The notes: a model not told the origin generated them from the sequence alone. A stretch of 38,033 nucleotides of DNA from an uncultured Veillonella sp. (GCF_900545205.1 NZ_UQYC01000008.1:1-38033), one strand, 5' to 3'; positions 7,616-16,640 are shown, numbered from the stretch's first letter. Translations and numbers: made by a program.

Positions 7616-9343
7616 ATGAAACCTATAGAGCTATTTATGCAGTTTTTCCGCCGAGAAGGCTGGGTATATGCCATCGGCTTAACTATGCTAATCGCTATTG
7701 ATATAGCATTTTTATTTGTTCCACAATTCATTGGTAATGCCATCGATACACTAAGTCACAATAAAGAGGGCTTAGTCAATTATATTATTTACTTTATTTT
7801 ATTATTTATTATTATAACGATTCTAAAAGTTATTTCGCGACGCACCTTACTTGGTTCCATCCGTCGTATGGAGTACCTTTTTCGTGAAATCTTGTGTAGA
7901 AAAGCATTACAAATAAAAACAACATATTATGAGGCAAATGGACCTGGTAAAGTTATGGCGTTGATGACAAATGATGTTACATCTCTTCGTGTAGCGTTAG
8001 GTTTAGGTGTAATGATCGTGGTGGATATTATATTTTATTCCATTGTAGGATCTATTATTTTAATACAAAAAATAGATGGTCTATTAGCTTTTAAAATCAT
8101 GACACCTGTATTCTTCATCATTGTTGCAATATTTGTGTTGGGCAGAAAATTACGTGCTAAACAGCGTAGTGCTCAAGCTACTTATAGTGATATGACAGAG
8201 TTTGGGCAAGAATTATTCCAAGGTATAGATGTAATTAGAGCCTTTAATCGAGAACGTATTATTTCTGACTCGTTTGAAAAAATAAATAAATTGAACTATA
8301 AGAAAAATATGGAGGTTGCCTTATTAGATTCTGTACTAACACCGTTAACAAGAATTGCACCGTTTATTTGTATTAGTATCAGTATTTTCATATGTGGTCA
8401 CCTAGCTGTAAATGGTCAAATGTCCATAGGTGAATTTGTAACTATCAATTCATTCATTATGCTAATCGTAGGACCTTTAATTGGCTTTGGTGGACTCATT
8501 TCGATTGTACAAAAAGGCTTGGCATCGTTAGATCGTATTACCGATTTCTTACGACTACCAATAGAGTCAATTGATGACTCAACTGAAGTATTACCACTTG
8601 AGGATATTAATATACGATATTTAGATTTTAATTATGAAAATTCTAAAGGTCATGCATTGTCTCAAGTATCTACAACTATTCGTAAAGGCTCTTTTATAGG
8701 CATTGTTGGTAAACCTGGATCTGGTAAAAGTACTCTCTTTAAATTACTCATTGGTTTGCAACAAAGCCCCGCTAAATCTATTTATTTTGGGAACCAAGAT
8801 ATTTCAGATATACCTTTATCTAAGCTTCGAAATTCAATAGCTTATGTACCAACTCAATCTTATTTATTGAGTACTACTATTGAAGATAATATTAAATTTG
8901 GTAAAGAATTACCTATGCATGAATCCGTAGAGGTGGCTGCAAAAAAAGCCGACCTATATAGAGATTTAGGTAATCTATTAGATAATGACTTACATACTCT
9001 TGCAGAAGAAGGACATGATTTATCTGGTGGTCAAAAGCAACGTATTAATATGGCTAGAGGTTTTTATAAAAATGCACCATATTTATTATTAGATGATTGT
9101 TTCTCAGCTTTAGATGCCGTAACAGTAAATACTATTTTAGAGACATTACATACAGTAAATTCACAAACTATATTATGTATTTCGCAACGATTAGAGGTTA
9201 TTGAAAAAGCTGATAAAGTTATTGTCTTTGATGAAGGTCATATAGTTGAAGAGGGGACACATGAGGAATTATTAAATCTCAATGGTTTATATAAAACACT
9301 CTATGAAGCACAGAAAGGAGAGGCTCAAAATGAAAACGCATAA
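7616..9343 (+). CDS. ABC exporter half-transporter, degenerate-site subunit
   Basis: This is a type IV ABC exporter: about six membrane helices in residues 1-310, then a nucleotide-binding domain. Walker A is GKPGSGKST (365-373). The signature is a perfect LSGGQ (469-473). Walker B ends LLLDD, so the catalytic glutamate is replaced by D494. The switch histidine is also replaced, by Q524 in CISQRL. Loss of both is typical of the degenerate-site partner in heterodimeric exporters such as TM287/288-type or BmrCD-type systems. The next gene overlaps it by 14 bases and supplies the complementary features. The substrate (drug, lipid or peptide) cannot be deduced. The ATG follows a GAGAGG site. Confidence 0.9.
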   Translation: MKPIELFMQFFRREGWVYAIGLTMLIAIDIAFLFVPQFIGNAIDTLSHNKEGLVNYIIYFILLFIIITILKVISRRTLLGSIRRMEYLFREILCRKALQIKTTYYEANGPGKVMALMTNDVTSLRVALGLGVMIVVDIIFYSIVGSIILIQKIDGLLAFKIMTPVFFIIVAIFVLGRKLRAKQRSAQATYSDMTEFGQELFQGIDVIRAFNRERIISDSFEKINKLNYKKNMEVALLDSVLTPLTRIAPFICISISIFICGHLAVNGQMSIGEFVTINSFIMLIVGPLIGFGGLISIVQKGLASLDRITDFLRLPIESIDDSTEVLPLEDINIRYLDFNYENSKGHALSQVSTTIRKGSFIGIVGKPGSGKSTLFKLLIGLQQSPAKSIYFGNQDISDIPLSKLRNSIAYVPTQSYLLSTTIEDNIKFGKELPMHESVEVAAKKADLYRDLGNLLDNDLHTLAEEGHDLSGGQKQRINMARGFYKNAPYLLLDDCFSALDAVTVNTILETLHTVNSQTILCISQRLEVIEKADKVIVFDEGHIVEEGTHEELLNLNGLYKTLYEAQKGEAQNENA

Positions 9344-11075
9344 AGAAAGAAACGATTGGGCTTTATTCTCCTATATAACTGCATATATTAAACCCTATTT
9401 AGGAATCTTATTAGTAGCAACAATTGCACTTGCGGGAAATCTTGTACTACTATTATTTAGACCATATCTTACAAAACAAGTCATCGATCTTGGTTTTGCT
9501 ACAAATGATATTCATGTCATTGAATATTATGCTATTTTATATGGTCTCACTATCATTGGCAGTGTGTGCTTTATTTTCATAGAAAATTACTTTTTAAAAA
9601 GTTTTGGCCAAAAGATTATCTACAATATTCGCCATATTGTGTTCCAAAAAATTCTACATAAATCACATGATGAATTCTATAAATTGCCTATTGGTAATTG
9701 GGTAACACGCATTACAAATGATGTAGAATCACTGCGCACCTTATATACAGACGTATTATTGAATTTAGCTAGTAGTGGATTAATGATTATCGGTATATTA
9801 GCCTTTATGTATGCTATTAATATACCATTAGCCATTATTATGACAATTTTAGTGCCTATTATGGGTGGCATTATTTGGGTATATCAAAAGTTCTCTAGAA
9901 AGGCTTTTCGTCAAGTAAGACGATCCGTAGCAGCGTCAAATGCGAGTATTAAGGAACTACTTAATTATATTGTTATTGTAAAGTCCTATGGTGGAGAAAA
10001 GGCTATAGAAGATAAATATGAAACTGTTAATAAAGGTTTTTTAGAAGCCGGTCTTTTTGAAGTAACAACATTTTCTATTTTTAGACCTCTCGTTGATGGA
10101 TTATTTTTTGTAGCATTAATTGTTATATTTACCACTACCAATTTAATTGATTCTATAGCTGATGCAGGTACTGTTTTTGCTTTCATTCAATATATGGATC
10201 GATTCTTTCAACCATTAAAGGACATTGCAGACAAATATAATTCCCTGCAAAGTTCATTAGCTGGTGCAGAACGGTTAGTTCCATTATTAGAAGAAAAAGA
10301 GCGAAATATGGTAGATGAAGTTCCAAAGGAACTGATTCCAGTAGAATCAATTGAATTTGATCATGTTTGGTTTTCCTATGAGAATAACGATGTCTATGCA
10401 TTACAAGATTTCACCTTACATATTAAAGCTGGTGATTTTACTGGTATTGTAGGACCATCCGGTAGTGGTAAGTCCACATTATTGTCCTTACTAATGGGTA
10501 TCTATAAACCTACAAAGGGTTCCATCTACATTAATGGTATTAATATTTCAAAATATGATAGTTCTGTACTTCGTCATTTAATGGGCTATGTATTCCAACA
10601 AGCTTACTTATTTAAAGGTTCTATTAAAGATAATCTTACACTTTTTGATAACTCTATATCTCATGATGAAATGGTAAAAGCTGCAAAACAAGTAAATTTA
10701 GATTCTATGATTGAACAATTACCTGAAGGCTATAATACACCTGTTGGGTACTTAGGTTCTTTATTATCAGATGGACAAAAGCAATTACTAGCCTTTGGTC
10801 GTACATTAATAAGAAATATACCTATTTTATTATTAGATGAAGCAACTGCTAATATTGATAGTCATACGGAAAAACAAATACAAGCAAGTATCGAACGTAT
10901 TCGGGGTAGTAAGACGATTGTAAGTATCGCTCATCGGTTATCGACGGTACAAGAAGCAAATAAAATTGTTTATATTGAATATGGTAAAATAATAGAACAA
11001 GGTTCTTTTAAAGAATTAATAGACCTAAAGGGGGCCTTTTATAATTTATGGATTCGTCAAAAAAGCGGGAGTTAG
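9330..11075 (+). CDS. ABC exporter half-transporter, catalytic-site subunit
   Basis: This is the partner of the preceding exporter subunit: an N-terminal six-helix membrane domain and a C-terminal nucleotide-binding domain. Walker A is GPSGSGKST (375-383). Walker B has the intact catalytic E504 (LLLDEAT) and the switch histidine H535 (SIAHRL). Its signature is altered to LSDGQ (479-483). In a heterodimer this leaves one competent ATP site (its Walker motifs with LSGGQ of the partner) and one degenerate site. I start it at the ATG at 9330 and not at 9282, because AAAGGAG lies at the right distance before 9330. That gives 581 aa and a 14-base overlap, implying coupled translation. Confidence 0.91.
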   Translation: MKTHKERNDWALFSYITAYIKPYLGILLVATIALAGNLVLLLFRPYLTKQVIDLGFATNDIHVIEYYAILYGLTIIGSVCFIFIENYFLKSFGQKIIYNIRHIVFQKILHKSHDEFYKLPIGNWVTRITNDVESLRTLYTDVLLNLASSGLMIIGILAFMYAINIPLAIIMTILVPIMGGIIWVYQKFSRKAFRQVRRSVAASNASIKELLNYIVIVKSYGGEKAIEDKYETVNKGFLEAGLFEVTTFSIFRPLVDGLFFVALIVIFTTTNLIDSIADAGTVFAFIQYMDRFFQPLKDIADKYNSLQSSLAGAERLVPLLEEKERNMVDEVPKELIPVESIEFDHVWFSYENNDVYALQDFTLHIKAGDFTGIVGPSGSGKSTLLSLLMGIYKPTKGSIYINGINISKYDSSVLRHLMGYVFQQAYLFKGSIKDNLTLFDNSISHDEMVKAAKQVNLDSMIEQLPEGYNTPVGYLGSLLSDGQKQLLAFGRTLIRNIPILLLDEATANIDSHTEKQIQASIERIRGSKTIVSIAHRLSTVQEANKIVYIEYGKIIEQGSFKELIDLKGAFYNLWIRQKSGS

Positions 11076-11076
11076 C

Positions 11077-11871
11077 ATGGAATTTATCCAATCTAAAGAT
11101 AATAAGACTATCAAACGTATAGTTTCTCTAGGACAGCGTAAAAATCGTAATAAACATGGTGAATATATTGTTGAAGGTATTCGTTCTATCCGTGATATTT
11201 CATCTAATGGTGTAATAAAAACAATTGTTATACGAGAATCTAAATGTAAAGATAATAATATCGAAGCTTTATTAGCTTTAGATTCTATGCAATCAATTCC
11301 TACTTATATTGCGCAAGATCCAATATTTGATAAAATCGATAATACCGTAAATGGACAAGGTATTATTGCAATTGTAGCTAAACCTAAACATAGTATGGAA
11401 TCTATCTCTATTGAAGATGGTGTCTATATTACACTAGATGGCGTCCAAGATCCTGGTAATCTAGGCACGATTATAAGGACTGCTGTCGCAGCAGGTGTGA
11501 AAGGTATATTTTTGATGAAAGGTACCGTGGATCCATATAATGATAAAACGGTACGTAGCACAATGAGTGCGTTACATAAAATACGAGTCTATGAAGACGT
11601 CACATTATCTATGCTCAATGATCTGATTGCAGAATCCAATATGTCTACCTATGTAACTGCCCTAGAGGAATCAAAACCTTATAACATGGTTACATACGAT
11701 AAACGATGTATGTTGATTTTAGGTAATGAAGGGAATGGGGTAACACCTGAGGTTATGAATCTATGTGAGCACCGAATCATGATTCCCATGTATGGTGACA
11801 TTGAATCGTTAAATGTGAGTGTAGCAGCGGCTTTATGTATGTATAAAGCTCAAGAGCAATTGATATCATAA
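11077..11871 (+). CDS. TrmH/SpoU family RNA 2'-O-methyltransferase
   Basis: This 264-aa SPOUT enzyme transfers methyl from SAM to a ribose 2'-OH in rRNA or tRNA. The three SpoU motifs are clear: LDGVQDPGNLGTIIRTA, then LILGNEGNGV, and finally IPMYGDIESLNVSVAAAL, which forms the knot and contributes the SAM site. The N-terminal ~90 residues, with GEYIVEGIRSI, form the L30e-like substrate-binding domain usual in RlmB/TsnR-like members. The RNA target cannot be assigned. It begins one base after the exporter gene stop with a GGGAG site inside the upstream gene, so it is in the same transcript, though functionally unrelated as far as can be seen. Confidence 0.92.
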   Translation: MEFIQSKDNKTIKRIVSLGQRKNRNKHGEYIVEGIRSIRDISSNGVIKTIVIRESKCKDNNIEALLALDSMQSIPTYIAQDPIFDKIDNTVNGQGIIAIVAKPKHSMESISIEDGVYITLDGVQDPGNLGTIIRTAVAAGVKGIFLMKGTVDPYNDKTVRSTMSALHKIRVYEDVTLSMLNDLIAESNMSTYVTALEESKPYNMVTYDKRCMLILGNEGNGVTPEVMNLCEHRIMIPMYGDIESLNVSVAAALCMYKAQEQLIS

Positions 11872-11928
11872 TTAAAATACTTGAGAATCAGATCTAGTAT
11901 TTATGATAAAAATTTATAAGTATATCGA

Positions 11929-11964
11929 AAGTCCTCTACTAGTATACAAGTAGAGGGCTTTTGT
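11929..11964 (+). terminator. Terminator after the ABC/SpoU operon
   Basis: AAGTCCTCTACT (11929-11940) pairs with AGTAGAGGGCTT (11949-11960) with one G-U pair, followed by a short T-run. It ends the operon starting at 7616. Confidence 0.85.
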
Positions 11965-11965
11965 A

Positions 11966-11995
11966 TTGATTTTATAGTTCTGTATTTGGTACAAT
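11966..11995 (+). promoter_or_regulatory. Candidate promoter of the deacetylase/flippase-like operon
   Basis: -35 TTGATT (11966-11971) and -10 TACAAT (11990-11995) are 18 bases apart. The start would be near 12002, only about ten bases before the hairpin at 12012. Confidence 0.55.
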
Positions 11996-12011
11996 AACAT
12001 ATATCCTTTGT

Positions 12012-12037
12012 GGGAGAACAAAGTTCTCCCTTTTTTT
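12012..12037 (+). terminator. Leader terminator with a competing hairpin, before the deacetylase gene
   Basis: GGGAGAAC (12012-12019) pairs perfectly with GTTCTCCC (12023-12030), followed by seven T's (12031-12037). This is a textbook intrinsic terminator lying 19 bases before the ATG at 12057. A second hairpin, CTTTGT (12006-12011) with ACAAAG (12018-12023) and a GGGAGA loop, uses part of the same bases, so the two folds exclude each other. Attenuation is inferred. Confidence 0.8.
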
Positions 12038-12056
12038 AATGAAAAGGAAGTAAACT

Positions 12057-12911
12057 ATGTCCAAATTAATAGTAAATGCCGACGATTTTGGTCTTCATAG
12101 TGCAGTTAACGCTGCAGTCATTGATGGCCACCGTACAGGTATCATTACGAGCACCTCTCTGTTAGCGGGAGGCGAAGCTTTTACAGAAGCCGTAAGTATG
12201 GCAAAAAATAACCCTAAGTTGGGCATTGGTGTTCATATCGCCTTAGTAGGTGGGCTAAAACCGGTATGTAATCCATCTGAAGTACCATCTCTGCTTACAT
12301 CTGAAGGCGTCTTTCCAGAAACATATATCGATTTTATGAAACGAATTTATACTGGAAAGATTAACTATAGTGAGTTGCGCAAGGAAATTCACGCTCAAAT
12401 GGAACGGATCATGGAGTCCGGTTTGCACGTAACGCATATTGATGGTCATCAACATATGCATGTATTACCAACGGTACTACCAATCGTAATTGAGCAAGCG
12501 AAACACTATGGTATTAATGCAATACGCATTCCAGATGAATCCTCTTTATTTGTCAATTATATGTACTCGCCAGTGCGATTACTAGGCAAGGTCGGTTTAT
12601 CTACTGTAGCGGCAAAGGCAAGGCCTACAGTACGGGATAATGGTATGTATTCCACACAATATTTTTGGGGTATGGTAAACGGGGGACACATTAACCAGAA
12701 AACGTTAATAGGTATATTAAAATCCGTATCTAAAAAATCAGGTACTCATGAATTGATGATTCATCCAGGTTTAAATAATACGATTTTGGGAAATCAATAT
12801 AAATGGGGCTATCATTGGGAGGATGAATTACAAGCTGTTTGTTCTAACCATACGCGTTTATATATTAGACAACATAATATTGAGCTAATTAATTATGGAG
12901 ATTTGATATGA
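12057..12911 (+). CDS. ChbG/HpnK (YdjC) family carbohydrate deacetylase
   Basis: Members of this family are metal-dependent deacetylases acting on N-acetylated sugars, from chitooligosaccharides (ChbG) to lipid-linked sugars (HpnK). The metal site motifs are present: the N-terminal NADDFG, then GIGVHIAL, and the HIDGHQHMHVLP stretch with several histidines. Length 284 aa is normal and no signal peptide is seen, so it acts in the cytoplasm or at the inner membrane face. The start follows a GGAAG site. It overlaps the next gene, a flippase-like membrane protein, by 4 bases (ATGA). That pairing suggests a glycolipid or undecaprenyl-linked sugar substrate in the envelope, which is inference. Confidence 0.88.
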   Translation: MSKLIVNADDFGLHSAVNAAVIDGHRTGIITSTSLLAGGEAFTEAVSMAKNNPKLGIGVHIALVGGLKPVCNPSEVPSLLTSEGVFPETYIDFMKRIYTGKINYSELRKEIHAQMERIMESGLHVTHIDGHQHMHVLPTVLPIVIEQAKHYGINAIRIPDESSLFVNYMYSPVRLLGKVGLSTVAAKARPTVRDNGMYSTQYFWGMVNGGHINQKTLIGILKSVSKKSGTHELMIHPGLNNTILGNQYKWGYHWEDELQAVCSNHTRLYIRQHNIELINYGDLI

Positions 12912-13900
12912 GTAAAATGATGAAGAGAGGCATCTTTATGTTTCTCTTACTATTGGCTGTGTCAATTGGTATCATTTACTACACTATTGATTTAGATGCA
13001 TTAAAAACAATTTCATCATTTAATAGTATTTCTTTATTATTAGCTTTGATAGCTTTAGCAGCAGGCATGTATTTTGATGGCCTACGGTTACAAAGACTTG
13101 TAAAAATCGGTGGGTACAAGCTATCCATAAAGGCGGTACTTCGCGTAATTTTTAGTAATTATTTTATGGCCATGTTGACACCAGGTGCCAGTGGAGGTGC
13201 TGTAGCGCAAGTTCTAGTATTAAAAAGTTATGGTGTACCCATATCTAAAGGTACGCCAATCGTATTAATACGCACCGTATTTTCAATTATGTTCTTGGTT
13301 ATCATGTTACCTTTAGTATTTTTACATGATGCTATTGAAATTCCTTATATCTCACGAGATATGCTGTTAATTTTCGCTGTATTAGCTGTTATTGCAACGC
13401 TTTTAGGTACATATATCTTGCAGACTAAATATATGCGTCAATTTGTATATAATTTAGCGCAACGGTTTAAAGCACATAAAACAAGAGATTGGCTCTCTAA
13501 ATTAGAAACCTTGAATCAAGGTTTAGGATTACTATATAAACAACCCATACAATCCTTTATTGTATTTATTGAGTCTGGCTTGAGTTTATTATGCTTATAC
13601 TGTATTGCACCTGCATTGATGTATGCTTTCACACCAGATATTCCTATCATTGATATATTAGATCGAATGATTCTATTAAATTTAATTTTATATTTCGCAC
13701 CAACACCAGGGGGAACAGGGATTGCAGAAGGACTATTTGTAGCATTGTTTAGTACCTTTGTACCTAATGGAACTGTTGGTATTGTGGCTGTAGCATGGCG
13801 AGTTATGGCAGAATATTTGCCATTTTTTATTGGTATGTATGCAGTATTAACATTATATGGGCGTCAATTTGTGGCCCAAGAAACTTCAAAAGAACAATAA
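12908..13900 (+). CDS. Flippase-like / LPG synthase transmembrane-region family protein
   Basis: A 330-aa polytopic membrane protein with about eight hydrophobic helices starting at residue 8. It matches the UPF0104 / lysylphosphatidylglycerol-synthase transmembrane family, seen in the NYFMAMLTPGASGGAVAQV segment around residues 78-97 and the APTPGGTGIAEG segment near residue 265. Family members lack the LPG synthase catalytic domain and many are proposed to move lipid-linked sugars. Translation is coupled to the upstream deacetylase gene by an ATGA overlap. Together they may modify and translocate an envelope glycolipid. The substrate is unknown. Confidence 0.82.
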   Translation: MSKMMKRGIFMFLLLLAVSIGIIYYTIDLDALKTISSFNSISLLLALIALAAGMYFDGLRLQRLVKIGGYKLSIKAVLRVIFSNYFMAMLTPGASGGAVAQVLVLKSYGVPISKGTPIVLIRTVFSIMFLVIMLPLVFLHDAIEIPYISRDMLLIFAVLAVIATLLGTYILQTKYMRQFVYNLAQRFKAHKTRDWLSKLETLNQGLGLLYKQPIQSFIVFIESGLSLLCLYCIAPALMYAFTPDIPIIDILDRMILLNLILYFAPTPGGTGIAEGLFVALFSTFVPNGTVGIVAVAWRVMAEYLPFFIGMYAVLTLYGRQFVAQETSKEQ

Positions 13901-13915
13901 GGGAGTGTGTGTTCT

Positions 13916-14365
13916 ATGACTAAACCAAAAAAAGATAAGTTTTATCTGGTGCAAGAAGATATTTTACCAGAAGCGATAAAAAAGACGATCAAGGTAAAAG
14001 AGATTTTGAAGCTAGGTGAAGTTAAAACGATTAACGAAGCAGTTGAAAAAATGGATTTAAGTCGTTCTGCGTATTACAAGTACAAAGATTATGTATTCCC
14101 ATTTTTTGAAATTGCGCAAGGTAAAATCGTTAGTATTTATGTTTCCATGTCTAATGAATCTGGCATGCTATCTAGTGTATTAAAAGCTATTGCAGAACGG
14201 AATGGTAGTATTTTGACAATCAATCAAGATATTCCTTTACAGGGTATTGCAAACAGTAGCATTTCCTTTGAAACAAAAGATTTACAAGGATCATTAGAAG
14301 ATTTATTATTAGATATTCGCTCTATGAAGGGCATTATTAAGGTAGAAATTTTAGGCCAAGCATAG
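13916..14365 (+). CDS. PheB-like ACT domain protein (UPF0735)
   Basis: A 149-aa protein of the PheB/UPF0735 family. Its N-terminal half carries the family hallmark KFYLVQEDILPEAIKKTIKV and the predicted helix-turn-helix-like segment around SRSAYYKYKDYVFPF. The C-terminal half is an ACT domain (GKIVSIYVSMSNESGMLSSV), an amino-acid-sensing fold. The ATG at 13916 is chosen over a GTG nine bases earlier because GGGAG lies ten bases before it. It sits directly before hom and thrB, as is common in Firmicutes. A role in sensing an amino acid and adjusting the threonine branch is likely but not shown. Confidence 0.86.
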   Translation: MTKPKKDKFYLVQEDILPEAIKKTIKVKEILKLGEVKTINEAVEKMDLSRSAYYKYKDYVFPFFEIAQGKIVSIYVSMSNESGMLSSVLKAIAERNGSILTINQDIPLQGIANSSISFETKDLQGSLEDLLLDIRSMKGIIKVEILGQA

Positions 14366-14389
14366 GCTATTGAAGAGAGTAGGACAATT

Positions 14390-15679
14390 ATGACCACTAT
14401 AAAAATTGCGTTATTAGGTTTTGGTACTGTTGCACAAGGTACATTTAATTTGTTGCAAGATAATGCTGAGTTAATTAGAAATCGTACAGGTGTTAATGTA
14501 GAAATTTCTAAAATCTTTGTGCGTAATCCTGATAAATATAGCCATATTACATTGCCTGAAACAGCTCAATATGTAACTGATATTGATGAAGTATTAAAAG
14601 ATGATTCCATTCAAATGGTTGTGGAATTAATGGGTGGTACAACCTTTGCTAAAGACTGTGTAGAAGGTGCTTTAAAAGCCAAGAAAAATGTAGTAACAGC
14701 GAATAAAGATTTATTAGCTGAATCTGGCCCATACCTATTGGATTTAGCTAGCAAAAATGGAGTGGATTTGCGCTTTGAAGCATCTGTATTAGGTGGTATT
14801 CCTATCATCCGTACATTATATGAATCCTTAGCGGGCAATCGTATTACTGAGATCATCGGTATTATGAATGGTACAACAAACTTCATTTTAACGAAAATGT
14901 CTGAAGAAGGTTTAAGCTATCAAGATGTACTAAAGGAAGCACAAGATTTAGGTTATGCAGAGGCTGATCCTACAGCAGACGTTGAAGGTCTAGATGCGGC
15001 ACGTAAACTGGCTATCCTTGCATCCATTAGTTTCAATCGCCGCATCTTCTTTGAAGATGTATCTGTAGAAGGTATTACAAGCATAGATACAGAAGACATC
15101 AAATTCGGTAAAGAGTTTGGTTACAATATTAAATTATTAGGTATCGCTAAGGAAACTAGCCAAGGTTTATCTCTAAACGTATACCCTGCATTTATTCCTA
15201 CAACACATCCTTTAGCATCTGTTCGTGGCTCTTATAATGCTATTTATGTAAAAGGTAATGGTATCGATGATGTAATGTTATATGGTCGCGGTGCTGGTAG
15301 CTTGCCTACAGGTAGCTCTGTAGTATCCGATATTATGGAAGTAGCAAAAAATGTTTCGTACAATGAAACAGGTCGCTTGAAACCATTCTATTTTGATCAA
15401 AAAAACATTTACTCTCCTGGCAAGATTCAATCTAGCTACTACTTGCGTTTAGAAGTAGATAATAAAACAGGTGTATTAGCAAAAATTTCTGCCAAATTAG
15501 CAGAACAAAAGATTTCTGTATTATCTATTGTTCAACGCAATATGGATCCAGAAACTGCGGTTCTTGCAATTGTAACGTCCAAATGTCCTAGATCTTATAT
15601 TTTAAATCTTATTGATTCCTTTAATAGCTTGCGTTCCGTTAAGTCTGTTAATAGTGTCATTCGTATTATGGAAGCTTAA
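14390..15679 (+). CDS. hom: Homoserine dehydrogenase
   Basis: Homoserine dehydrogenase reduces aspartate semialdehyde to homoserine with NAD(P)H, the branch to threonine and methionine. The N-terminal Rossmann motif is ALLGFGTVAQG. The NAD-domain segment VVTANKDLLA includes K106. The catalytic domain has IIGIMNGTTNFILTKM and the EADPTADVEGLDAARKLAIL stretch with the conserved Asp and Lys. A C-terminal ACT domain (about residues 350-429, LEVDNKTGVLAKISAKLAEQ) suggests feedback control by threonine. Length 429 aa is the normal monofunctional form. It is followed after 3 bases by thrB. Confidence 0.96.
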   Translation: MTTIKIALLGFGTVAQGTFNLLQDNAELIRNRTGVNVEISKIFVRNPDKYSHITLPETAQYVTDIDEVLKDDSIQMVVELMGGTTFAKDCVEGALKAKKNVVTANKDLLAESGPYLLDLASKNGVDLRFEASVLGGIPIIRTLYESLAGNRITEIIGIMNGTTNFILTKMSEEGLSYQDVLKEAQDLGYAEADPTADVEGLDAARKLAILASISFNRRIFFEDVSVEGITSIDTEDIKFGKEFGYNIKLLGIAKETSQGLSLNVYPAFIPTTHPLASVRGSYNAIYVKGNGIDDVMLYGRGAGSLPTGSSVVSDIMEVAKNVSYNETGRLKPFYFDQKNIYSPGKIQSSYYLRLEVDNKTGVLAKISAKLAEQKISVLSIVQRNMDPETAVLAIVTSKCPRSYILNLIDSFNSLRSVKSVNSVIRIMEA

Positions 15680-15682
15680 ACT

Positions 15683-16597
15683 ATGAATACCATTCGCGTA
15701 CAAGTGCCCGCTACAAGTGCCAACTGCGGGCCCGGTTTTGATTGCCTAGGATTAGCATTAAACCTTTACAATATCTTTAGCTTTACACCAGATCCAAATG
15801 CTACTGAATATACATATACCTTTGAAGGTTTTGGTGCTGATATTCTTCGCGCTGAAGACCCTAAAAAGAATCTTATTGGATTTGCCATGGATCAAGTGTT
15901 TGCTACTGCTCAAGAACCCATACAATACGGACATATTACGTCTGAAACTTTAATTCCACCATCTCGTGGTCTAGGTAGCAGTAGTACGGCTATTGTAGGT
16001 GGCCTTTTGTTAGCCAATGCATTAGTTAAACATCCTCTTACTAAAGAAGAGTTGTTAGTCATTGCAAACCGTATGGAAGGTCATCCAGACAATGTAGCAC
16101 CTGCTATTTTTGGTAATTTATGCTGTGCTACTGGTTTAAAGACAAAGGTATTAAATACAGTTATCTCTGTTCCATCAGAATTGCATTTTGCTGTTGTGGT
16201 ACCAGAGGTTATGGTCTCCACAGAATACGCTCGTTCTGTTTTACCGAATCATGTACCGTTTAAAGAGGCTGTCCAAAACGTGAGCCATGCATCTTTATTT
16301 GTAACAAGTTTAATTACACATCAATTGAGCAATTTATCTGTTGCATTAGATGATAATTTACATGTTCCATACAGAAAAACATTGATACCACATTGTGATG
16401 CTGCTTTTGAAGCGGCTAAAGCAGCTGGAGCATATGGTGCCACGATTAGTGGTTCTGGTTCTACGTTAATTGCCTATGTAGACAAAGCCCATGTACAAGC
16501 TGTAGCTGATGCTATGGGTGCCATATTTACAGCTAATGGAATTGAAAATAAAACATACTGCTTAGAAGCCGATAGTACAGGCGCATCAATTATTTAG
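15683..16597 (+). CDS. thrB: Homoserine kinase
   Basis: ThrB phosphorylates homoserine to O-phosphohomoserine, the substrate of threonine synthase. It is a GHMP kinase. The N-terminal segment VPATSANCGPGFDCLGLALN is diagnostic for ThrB, and the ATP-binding GHMP loop is PSRGLGSSSTAIVGG. The C-terminal GATISGSGSTLIAY closes the active site. Length 304 aa is typical. Its ATG lies 3 bases after the hom stop, with a GGAAG site inside hom, so the two are translated together. No thrC is present in this window. A related GHMP kinase of the PduX type occurs at 23036. Confidence 0.96.
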   Translation: MNTIRVQVPATSANCGPGFDCLGLALNLYNIFSFTPDPNATEYTYTFEGFGADILRAEDPKKNLIGFAMDQVFATAQEPIQYGHITSETLIPPSRGLGSSSTAIVGGLLLANALVKHPLTKEELLVIANRMEGHPDNVAPAIFGNLCCATGLKTKVLNTVISVPSELHFAVVVPEVMVSTEYARSVLPNHVPFKEAVQNVSHASLFVTSLITHQLSNLSVALDDNLHVPYRKTLIPHCDAAFEAAKAAGAYGATISGSGSTLIAYVDKAHVQAVADAMGAIFTANGIENKTYCLEADSTGASII

Positions 16598-16601
16598 TTT
16601 G

Positions 16602-16640
16602 TGGTATAATTATAGTGTTAGGCATAGTCCATAACTATAA
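16602..16640 (+). promoter_or_regulatory. Extended -10 promoter and inverted repeat before htpX
   Basis: TGGTATAAT (16602-16610) is an extended -10 with no clear -35. From the -10 edge, TTATAGT (16610-16616) and ACTATAA (16634-16640) form a perfect 7-bp inverted repeat with a 17-base spacer, just upstream of the GGAGG site. It could be an operator or a leader hairpin. Confidence 0.5.

Noticed and set aside
9282..9330. Upstream ATG for the second ABC subunit
   Set aside because: No ribosome site before it, while AAAGGAG is well placed before the ATG at 9330.
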